Of a stretch of DNA of 16,050 nt, positions 1 to 5,579 are shown one piece after another (the stretch's first letter is position 1; each line of letters opens with the position of its first letter). The position numbers were made by a program, and so were the translations under genes. Source of the DNA: Bryobacteraceae bacterium (lineage in GTDB: Bacteria > Acidobacteriota > Terriglobia > Bryobacterales > Bryobacteraceae). Location: positions 1 through 16,050 of the forward strand of contig JASHQT010000235.1 of the NCBI GenBank assembly GCA_030039005.1, in the 5' to 3' direction. The notes below the pieces were generated by a model that worked only from the letters and a program-made list of their open reading frames with translations, searched no databases and was not told where the DNA came from.

Positions 1-131
1 CCGTGAATTTCGGCGTCATCGGCGGTATTGCCGATGATGTAGACGCGTTCGGGCGCGATGACGCGCGTGAGGCCGGCCAAAAAACGCGCGGCGCCCACGC
101 CTCCGGCCAACGCAACCAGGCGGTTTTTCAC
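1..131 (-). CDS. cofD: 2-phospho-L-lactate transferase (CofD), N-terminal part only
   Basis: CofD transfers the phospholactyl (or phosphoenolpyruvyl) unit to the deazaflavin Fo, a late cytosolic step of coenzyme F420 synthesis. Only the first 43 codons are in the window; the gene runs off the left edge. The reading begins VKNRLVALAGGVGAARFLAG and continues to an IGNTADDAEIHG stretch. The LAGGVGAARFLAGL and GNTADD...HG blocks are the hallmark N-terminal motifs of the family. The start is a GTG at 131-129 whose last bases overlap the TGA of npdG (GTGA), so translation is probably coupled to npdG. The left end being an edge, nothing can be said of the C-terminus. The family call is strong despite the short stretch. 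Confidence 0.85.
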   Translation of the reverse strand, partial: MKNRLVALAGGVGAARFLAGLTRVIAPERVYIIGNTADDAEIH

Positions 132-772
132 AGGCCCGTAATCCTCATGCCGGAATCTTTTATCTTGTGGCGCAGGTTGAGCGAGATCAGCAGCGCCGCG
201 GCGTTCTCGAGCAGGCGCGCGTTGTCGAGCGGACCGGCGTCGATGGCGCGTACGCCGGGAATCAAGTCGGCAAGTTGGGAAACGCGCGCTTTGGCTTCGG
301 CATTGTCGCCGCACAGGAGCGCGTCGCACTCAAGCGGGCGGTCGAGTTCTGCGAGCGCCTCCGCGCTCAATGCATGAAACGCCGCCACCACTGCCACGCC
401 GGGTACGAGACGCGCGGCCTGCTGCGCGGCCGAGCCGTCCCACAACGTGACCGTGCGCGAGACGCGTCCGCCGATCGCAACTTCGAGCGGGACGGTGGCA
501 TCCACCAAAATCGCACCGTGCGCAAGTTGCGAGCGGATCGATTTCAAGGTTTCCACCTGCGCCGCGAGCGGAACGGTGAGAATGACGATTTCGGCCGCCG
601 TGACAGCGTCCATGTTGGTATGGCCAGTGGCCGGGGGCCCGATGCGGCGCGCGGTTTCTTGCGCCTTTTCCAGATGCCGCGACCCGATGCGTACTTCGAG
701 GCCAACCTTGGCGAAGCGCGCGGCGAGTCCACTGCCTTCCGCTCCGGTACCTCCCACGATGGCGATCGTCAT
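128..772 (-). CDS. npdG: NADPH-dependent F420 reductase (F420H2:NADP+ oxidoreductase)
   Basis: Cytosolic enzyme passing hydride between NADP(H) and coenzyme F420. The 214-residue reading starts MTIAIVGGTGAEGSGLAARF, the family's nucleotide-binding loop (GGTGxxGxGLA). It is followed near residue 30 by GSRHLEKA, where the SR pair fits NADP 2'-phosphate recognition. Later blocks such as ILVDATVPL and VAAFHALSAE fit NpdG/Fno. It lies directly upstream of cofD (4-base overlap), so F420 synthesis and reduction are made together. The start is ambiguous: an in-frame ATG at 793 would add seven residues (MPRIDVP). I chose 772 because the family normally opens at the Rossmann strand, but 793 lies just after a plausible -10 (TATCAT, minus strand, 819-814) and may be right. 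Length is normal. Confidence 0.88.
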   Translation of the reverse strand: MTIAIVGGTGAEGSGLAARFAKVGLEVRIGSRHLEKAQETARRIGPPATGHTNMDAVTAAEIVILTVPLAAQVETLKSIRSQLAHGAILVDATVPLEVAIGGRVSRTVTLWDGSAAQQAARLVPGVAVVAAFHALSAEALAELDRPLECDALLCGDNAEAKARVSQLADLIPGVRAIDAGPLDNARLLENAAALLISLNLRHKIKDSGMRITGL

Positions 773-797
773 TGGCACATCAATCCTGGGCATTCTC

Positions 798-823
798 TTG
801 GCACGTAAACTTGATGATACCCT
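798..823 (+). promoter_or_regulatory. Possible promoter for the F420-dependent oxidoreductase gene
   Basis: An extended -10-like element TGATACCCT lies at 815-823, with TTGGCA at 798-803 upstream; the 14-base spacing is short. On the other strand TATCAT (819-814) matches the -10 consensus 5/6 and could serve npdG, so the two divergent promoters would overlap. Seen by eye only. Confidence 0.3.
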
Positions 824-846
824 CGAAAAAGAAGAGGAGATCTACC

Positions 847-1242
847 GTGGCAGCCATTCCTGAAAAATACCTGGACTTAACCAAGAAGAAGGCGTTTGCG
901 CAGTTGGCGACTCTGATGCCGGACGGCACCCCGCATGTATCGCCGGTTTGGTTTGAGTACGACGGCAAAAACATCGTGATCAATAGCGCCAAGGGCCGCG
1001 TGAAGGACAAGAACATGCGCCGCGATCCGCGCGTGGGGCTGGACATTGTCGATCCGGAGAATCCTTACCGTCACCTTTCGATTCGCGGGCGCGTGGTGGA
1101 GATCACTGAAAAAGGCTCGGACGATCACATCGACAAGCTGGCGAAGAATTATCTCGGGCTAGATACGTATCCGAATCGCAAAGCGGGCGAAGTGCGGGTG
1201 ATCTACAAGATCGAGCCCGAACGTGCGTTCACGATGGGCTGA
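847..1242 (+). CDS. PPOX-class F420-dependent oxidoreductase
   Basis: A 131-residue protein of the pyridoxamine-5'-phosphate-oxidase-like split beta-barrel fold, in the Rv1155-like F420-binding subgroup. Visible family blocks are FAQLATLMPDGTPHVSPVWF (residues 17-36), then INSAKGRVKDKNMRRDPRVG (45-64; the K/R cluster normally contacts the F420 phosphate) and RGRVVEI (80-86). The start is GTG 847, because AGGAG at about 832-836 sits at the right distance and the family N-terminus begins here; the frame is open further upstream but that stretch is not protein-like. It is divergent from npdG/cofD, so the locus pairs making F420, reducing it and using it. The substrate is unknown; homologs reduce varied enones or biliverdin-like compounds, and none can be chosen from sequence. 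Confidence 0.85.
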   Translation: MAAIPEKYLDLTKKKAFAQLATLMPDGTPHVSPVWFEYDGKNIVINSAKGRVKDKNMRRDPRVGLDIVDPENPYRHLSIRGRVVEITEKGSDDHIDKLAKNYLGLDTYPNRKAGEVRVIYKIEPERAFTMG

Positions 1243-1445
1243 GCTGTGCCGGCGCAGCAGTTAGAAGCCGCGCTCGCGAGGGCGGATGCCGAACGGCTGA
1301 TCGGCGGGACGGGCCAGAGCCGGCGCGGGAGCGCGAGCGCTTCGGATCTCATGCGAACTGGATCGCATCGTCGCAATTCCGTTTCCGCGATCGCGGCATT
1401 GCTAGAGACGGGGCCTGAGATATAGTAAACGGACGGGAGGAACCC
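1243..1445 (+). other. Intergenic region with dyad symmetries upstream of the hydrolase gene
   Basis: This region of about 200 bases has no convincing gene. It holds three inverted repeats: AGCGC-GA-GCGCT (1330-1341), ATGCGA-N6-TCGCAT (1351-1368) and the perfect 12-base palindrome CCGCGATCGCGG (1385-1396). The last lies just before the -35 of the predicted promoter, where an operator could be. An open frame 1246-1425 (60 codons, GTG) shows no recognisable motif or ribosome site. Confidence 0.4.
1399..1426 (+). promoter_or_regulatory. Predicted sigma70-type promoter of the alpha/beta hydrolase gene
   Basis: TTGCTA at 1399-1404, a 16-base spacer and TATAGT at 1421-1426 resemble a vegetative promoter. 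Transcription would start near 1433, leaving a very short leader before ATG 1446 that carries the GGGAGG ribosome site (about 1435-1440). Confidence 0.4.
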
Positions 1446-2165
1446 ATGAAAATTCTCGCCATCGCCGCGGCGCTGGCCTGCGCGGCAGCAGTTTTGGCCC
1501 AGGCCCAGAAGAAAGAGGTTCAGAAAAAAGACGTCGAGATCAAAGCTGCCGACGGCGTCACCCTGAAAGGCAACTATTTTTCGGCCGGCCGATCCGGCGC
1601 GGCGATGCTGCTGATGCATCAGTGCAACATGGACCGGCATGCGTGGGATGGCCTGGCGGCCGATCTCGCTGCAGGCGGAATCAGTGTACTTACGTTCGAT
1701 ACCCGTGGCTTTGGAGATAGCGGCGGCGCCAAGTCCGAGCGCGACAAGTGGGCTTCGGACGTGGACGCAGCCTACGCACTGTTGCTCGCGCAAAAGGGCG
1801 TGGATCCGGCGCGGATCGCAGTGGGCGGGGCGAGCTGCGGAGTCACGCTGTCGTCGGACTTGGCGGCGCGGCATCCGGAGATCAAAGCTCTCATGATTCT
1901 GTCGGGCCGGGCGAGCGATACGGCGAGGGAACACATCGCCTCCGATACGGCTCTCGCGGTGTTCGGCGCGGCGAGCGCGGGCGACACCGGCGCGGCTCAG
2001 GGCATCCGGGATGCGGAGGGCGCGTCGAAAAATCCGAGGTCGGTGCTGAAGATTTACGAGGGCACTGAGCATGGCGTGCCGATGTTCGCCAAGCATTCGG
2101 AACTTGAACCGATGATCGTCGCCTGGCTGAAGGCGCAGCTATCGGCGACGGACGCAACTCGCTAG
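1446..2165 (+). CDS. Exported alpha/beta hydrolase (dienelactone-hydrolase-like)
   Basis: A 239-residue serine hydrolase of unknown substrate. Residues 1-20 (MKILAIAAALACAAAVLAQA) form a signal peptide with a likely cut near the AQA motif, so the mature protein is periplasmic or secreted. The nucleophile elbow GxSxG is GASCG at 128-132 (Ser130), preceded by the usual strand (RIAVGG). A strand-turn FDTRGFGDSGG at 84-94 is typical of the fold, and the C-terminal EHG at 208-210 supplies the catalytic His209. The acid residue is not obvious; Asp180 is one possibility. GGGAGG lies 5 bases before the ATG. The gene is monocistronic by spacing: 106 bases separate it from the next start, and it has its own promoter-like sequence. 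Confidence 0.75.
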   Translation: MKILAIAAALACAAAVLAQAQKKEVQKKDVEIKAADGVTLKGNYFSAGRSGAAMLLMHQCNMDRHAWDGLAADLAAGGISVLTFDTRGFGDSGGAKSERDKWASDVDAAYALLLAQKGVDPARIAVGGASCGVTLSSDLAARHPEIKALMILSGRASDTAREHIASDTALAVFGAASAGDTGAAQGIRDAEGASKNPRSVLKIYEGTEHGVPMFAKHSELEPMIVAWLKAQLSATDATR

Positions 2166-2204
2166 CCCACAGAGGCGCGGGCGCACCTCGATACGGAAAA
2201 GTAA

Positions 2205-2257
2205 GTTCGCCCGAGTCTTCGTTGTGGGCGACTGACTTAGGAGATCGCTCCGCGATC
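2205..2257 (+). promoter_or_regulatory. Two small hairpins upstream of the first MetE-like gene
   Basis: GTTCGCCC (2205-2212) can pair with GGGCGAC (2226-2232) with one bulge. GATCGC-TCC-GCGATC (2243-2257) is a perfect 6-base stem ending 14 bases before the GTG start. Neither is followed by a T run, so they are not clear terminators; they could be an operator or a structured leader. Confidence 0.25.
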
Positions 2258-2271
2258 GAATCGGAACAAAC

Positions 2272-3459
2272 GTGAAGCGCAGCACCGATCGAATTCTGAC
2301 CACACACGCCGGCAGCTTGCCGCGTCCTGCAAGCCTTCTCGCGCTACTGAAGGCAAAGAACGAAGGCCAAGCTGTAAACGCGGACGCGCTGGAGACGGAA
2401 GTCAAGAGCGCGGTGGCCGATATAGTGCGCAAACAGGCCGAAATCGGCCTGGATGTGATCTCCGACGGCGAGATGGGAAAAGTGGGCTTCATTCCCTACG
2501 TGAACGACCGGCTTTCGGGCCTGGAGCCGTCGGCGGAGACTTCGCGGGCGACCACCTGGGCGAACTCGCGCGAGACGCTGGCGTTCCCGCAATATTACGA
2601 CTGGGCGTCGAAGCTGCCGGGCGCAGCCGGAGGTTTCGGAACCTTGCGATGGGAGTGCACCGGGCCGATTTCCTATACCGGAATCGAGCAATTCAACCGG
2701 GAAGCAGCGAGGTTCCGCGCGGCATTGGAACAAACGCCGGTGCAGGAAGCTTTCATTCCCTCGATTTCGCCTTCGAACGTCGCCGGCTGGGAATCGAACA
2801 AATACTACAAAACGGAAGAAGAGTTCGTGTTCGCGATTGCCGAGGCGATGCGCGTGGAGTACCAGGCAATCATCGACAGCGGCTTTCTTTTACAGATTGA
2901 CGATCCGTCGCTCGTGACGCGCTATCTTCTGCGGCCGGAGGCGAGCGTGGAGGATTGCCGCCGATGGGCGAACCAGCGCGTGGACGCGCTGAACCACGCG
3001 CTGCGCGGTCTCGCGGAAGAAAAGATTCGTTACCACACCTGCTACGGGATCAACTTCGGACCGCGGGTGCACGACATGGAAGCCAGGCACATGCTGGACA
3101 TCATTTTGCGCGTGCGTGCCGGCGCGTATTCTTTCGAGGCCGCCAATCCGCGGCACGAACACGAGTGGGAGCTTTGGAAGCAGGTGAAGCTGCCTGAAGG
3201 CAAGTGCATCATTCCGGGTGTGGTCACGCAGAGTACGGTGCTGGTGGAGCATCCGGAACTGATTGCCCAGCGCATCGCGCGGTTCGCGGAAGCCGTGGGC
3301 CGCGAGAACGTGATCGCGGGAACGGATTGCGGGTTTGCGTCGTTCGCGACCACGGCGGAAATTCATCCGACGATCGTTTGGGCGAAGCTCGAATCGCTGG
3401 TGCAAGGGGCGAAGCTGGCGTCGCAAGCGCTGTGGGGCGGCGCGGCCAAAGCCAGCTAG
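2272..3459 (+). CDS. MetE C-terminal-domain-like, zinc-dependent methyltransferase family protein (first paralog)
   Basis: A 395-residue single-domain member of the cobalamin-independent methionine synthase superfamily; it lacks the N-terminal half of full-length MetE (about 750 residues). The N-terminus carries THAGSLPRP (11-19). The zinc site is intact: HTC (His255, Cys257), Glu289 in YSFEAANP, and Cys353 in GTDCGFAS, so it should activate a thiol. TDC-type C-termini of this kind also occur in thiol-transferring relatives such as epoxyalkane:coenzyme M transferase, so methionine synthesis is not assured. The start is a GTG with a weak GGAAC upstream. No obvious operon partner lies upstream, and the next gene (DinB-like) begins 54 bases after the stop, probably under its own -10. 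Confidence 0.8.
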   Translation: MKRSTDRILTTHAGSLPRPASLLALLKAKNEGQAVNADALETEVKSAVADIVRKQAEIGLDVISDGEMGKVGFIPYVNDRLSGLEPSAETSRATTWANSRETLAFPQYYDWASKLPGAAGGFGTLRWECTGPISYTGIEQFNREAARFRAALEQTPVQEAFIPSISPSNVAGWESNKYYKTEEEFVFAIAEAMRVEYQAIIDSGFLLQIDDPSLVTRYLLRPEASVEDCRRWANQRVDALNHALRGLAEEKIRYHTCYGINFGPRVHDMEARHMLDIILRVRAGAYSFEAANPRHEHEWELWKQVKLPEGKCIIPGVVTQSTVLVEHPELIAQRIARFAEAVGRENVIAGTDCGFASFATTAEIHPTIVWAKLESLVQGAKLASQALWGGAAKAS

Positions 3460-3501
3460 TCCCTGCACTCTTTCACGACAGGAATGGTGGGGAATCCGTC
3501 C

Positions 3502-3507
3502 TACACT
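3502..3507 (+). promoter_or_regulatory. -10 box for a probably leaderless DinB-family gene
   Basis: TACACT stands 6 bases before ATG 3514 with no Shine-Dalgarno between, so the transcript would begin at or next to the start codon. No good -35 is seen. Confidence 0.35.
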
Positions 3508-3513
3508 GGTCTC

Positions 3514-3996
3514 ATGACACCAACCGAACCCGTATCCATTCTCAGCTCTCAGACGCTACTCGATCATTGGCAGGGCCACCGCAGACTGACGCGCCAGGTG
3601 ATCGAGGCGTTTCCCGAAGATAAGCTCTTCAGCTTCCAAGTCGGCTCGATGCGGCCGTTTTCCGAAATGGTGAAGGAGTTCTTGAAGATGACGGAGCCCA
3701 TCGCGCACGGCGTGGCGACCGGCGAGTGGACGGCATTTGGCGCGGGGCTGGAGTCCGTGTCCACCAAAGCGGAGTTGCTGCGGCTGTGGGACGAGACCAC
3801 GGAGAAGCTCAACAAAATCTGGCCCACCATTCCGGCGCGACGCTTCGCGGAAGTGGATAAAGCATTCGGCCAGTGGGAGAACTCGGGCATCAGCACGATT
3901 CTGTACGGAATCGAAAATGAGATTCACCATCGCGGGCAGGGCTATGTCTATCTGCGCACACTGGGCATCGAACCTCCGCCGTTTTGGGAGCGATAG
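3514..3996 (+). CDS. DinB-family (YfiT/DUF664-like) four-helix protein
   Basis: A 160-residue protein with the DinB-type ending NEIHHRGQGYVYLRTLGIEP (135-154), where HHRGQ supplies two metal-ligand histidines. The helical N-terminal part (SSQTLLDHWQGHRRLTRQVI) also fits. The usual first histidine in the LxxHL helix is not evident: that stretch reads PFSEMVKEFLKM, with His65 a little further on. Metal binding may therefore be altered. Function is unknown; relatives include thiol-dependent S-transferases and stress-induced proteins. The start is ATG 3514, preferred over the upstream in-frame ATG 3484, whose AGGA is only one base away; the 3514 start follows a -10 box at leaderless spacing. Confidence 0.75.
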   Translation: MTPTEPVSILSSQTLLDHWQGHRRLTRQVIEAFPEDKLFSFQVGSMRPFSEMVKEFLKMTEPIAHGVATGEWTAFGAGLESVSTKAELLRLWDETTEKLNKIWPTIPARRFAEVDKAFGQWENSGISTILYGIENEIHHRGQGYVYLRTLGIEPPPFWER

Positions 3997-4117
3997 ATAC
4001 AAGGAAGACCGGATTGGCGCCCCCATGGTGGGACTCGTCCTTCGCAGCCCGGTGTAAAAGCAATCGCTTACTGATGTGAAATTCAGAGCCGATGCGCCGC
4101 TCCGCCTTGCGCGGGAT

Positions 4118-4123
4118 TATACT
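4118..4123 (+). promoter_or_regulatory. -10 box for a probably leaderless FG-GAP protein gene
   Basis: TATACT (5/6 match to consensus) followed by 7 bases (GCCTAGC) and ATG 4131. No ribosome site lies between. No convincing -35. Confidence 0.4.
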
Positions 4124-4130
4124 GCCTAGC

Positions 4131-5510
4131 ATGAGGACAGGCTTCATGGTCCTTGGCGGCTTGGCGCTTGCAGTTTTCAGTGCGGCGCCCGGCGCGGCCC
4201 AGTTTTCGTTTCACGCGCCTCTAACCTCGCCCACGCTCTCAGGGCCCACTGCGATTGCGAGCGCCGACTTCAACGGGGATGGGATCGCGGATCTGGTGAT
4301 ATCCGATACCGGAGCGCATCTCCTCGAGATTTTGCTCGGCAATGGCAACGGGAGCTTCCGACAGGCTGGCCTGTATCCGGTGCCCAACAGTTGCCAGATT
4401 GCGTCGATCATCGTGGCGGACTTCACCAACCACAATAAGGCCGATCTATTGGGAATCTGCCTCTTCGAAAACCAGGTGCTGGTCTTTCCCGGACGCGGAA
4501 ATGGAACCTTCGAGCCTCCGATCTCTTCGCAGCTTCCCGGCCTCGATTCGCTGCCCGAGCGCGCGTTTGCCGGGAATATTCCGGCCGCCGGGATCGCATC
4601 GGGAATTACCGCGACAATCGGCGATTTCAATCGCGACGGCAAGCTTGACTTGGTGATCGTGCTGTTCAACGACTTCGCCTTCTTCCCGCCATCTCCGACG
4701 GCCATCTATTTCATCCCCGGAAAAGGCGACGGGACGTTTGGAACGGGCGTAGCGGTTCCAGGTGTGAATCAAGCGGTCACGGTTGTCTCGGGTGATTTCG
4801 ATGGAGACGGCATCTTAGACCTCGCTTATCTGGCCGCTGCGCCATTCGGCAGCGGAACGCTCGGCTATTTCACAATTTCGAATCAGACGTTGGGCATCCT
4901 ATTGGGAAATGGCGATGGAACGTTTCGTGCGGGACCAACCTATCCGTGGACCGGCGCGACCTTCGCGCTGTCCGTGGCGGACCTCAACGGCGATGGCCGC
5001 TTAGATCTTTATTCGGTTGGTGCAAGGCCGGGAGCTTACGAAAGCAGTCAGGCCACTTCCGTGCTGACGGTCACGCTCGGAGAGGGCAACGGTTATTTTG
5101 GACCGATCCTCTCCCAGCCCGAGCCGAGCGGAGTGGTGGCGACCAGTTATTGCCTGGCGGACTTCAATGGCACCGGCAGGTTGGATCTTCTCGAGACGTT
5201 CGTGACAGTGTCCGGCCCCGGGTTTGATTTGTCTAAAGTGATCGGCACACAACTGGGCGTGCGGGAGAGCTTAGGAAACGGTGAGTTCGGGAATCTCCAC
5301 ATCGTCTCCCAGCCGACCGGAATGATTTCGACCGCTTCGGTTTGCGCCGATTTCAACCACGACGGTCTGCCGGATGTGGCGTACCCCGGGATCCTCGCCT
5401 CGCCCCTCGCAAAGGCTTTCGTGGGTCCCTTTGACAACATCGATCGAGCCATGACCGAGCTGCCCGTGGGCGAGTTGTTCGTCACTCTGAACCAAAGCGC
5501 GGGGAAGTGA
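4131..5510 (+). CDS. Exported FG-GAP/VCBS-repeat protein
   Basis: A 459-residue secreted protein. Residues 1-23 form a signal peptide (hydrophobic VLGGLALAVFSAA, cut near GAAQ). The rest is a string of seven FG-GAP units, each with a calcium-loop motif DxNxDGxxD or a variant, beginning near residues 46, 97, 165, 222, 284, 344 and 407. Examples are DFNGDGIAD, DFDGDGILD and DLNGDGRLD. Between them are LGNGNGSF, PGKGDGTF and LGNGDGTF turns. Seven blades fit a closed beta-propeller. The second and sixth loops are degenerate (DFTNHNKAD, DFNGTGRLD) and may not bind calcium. No sorting or anchor domain is seen. The start is ATG 4131, at the signal peptide and after a -10 box; the frame is open from 4092 but that lead is not needed. 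Likely an extracellular binding or adhesion protein; the ligand is unknown. Confidence 0.82.
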   Translation: MRTGFMVLGGLALAVFSAAPGAAQFSFHAPLTSPTLSGPTAIASADFNGDGIADLVISDTGAHLLEILLGNGNGSFRQAGLYPVPNSCQIASIIVADFTNHNKADLLGICLFENQVLVFPGRGNGTFEPPISSQLPGLDSLPERAFAGNIPAAGIASGITATIGDFNRDGKLDLVIVLFNDFAFFPPSPTAIYFIPGKGDGTFGTGVAVPGVNQAVTVVSGDFDGDGILDLAYLAAAPFGSGTLGYFTISNQTLGILLGNGDGTFRAGPTYPWTGATFALSVADLNGDGRLDLYSVGARPGAYESSQATSVLTVTLGEGNGYFGPILSQPEPSGVVATSYCLADFNGTGRLDLLETFVTVSGPGFDLSKVIGTQLGVRESLGNGEFGNLHIVSQPTGMISTASVCADFNHDGLPDVAYPGILASPLAKAFVGPFDNIDRAMTELPVGELFVTLNQSAGK

Positions 5511-5579
5511 TCAGCCGTTACCCACGGCGTTCGCTCGCGGCGCTTGGATTGTGCCGATAATCCCTCAGCAGGCGGAAAC

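Noticed and set aside
1246..1425. 60-codon GTG frame between the oxidoreductase and hydrolase genes
   Set aside because: No ribosome site, no family motif, and its end overlaps the predicted -10 of the next gene.
1203..2096. 297-codon open frame on the minus strand opposite the hydrolase gene
   Set aside because: It is the antisense shadow of a high-GC gene with a signal peptide and GxSxG motif on the plus strand; its reading is Arg/His-rich with no domain.
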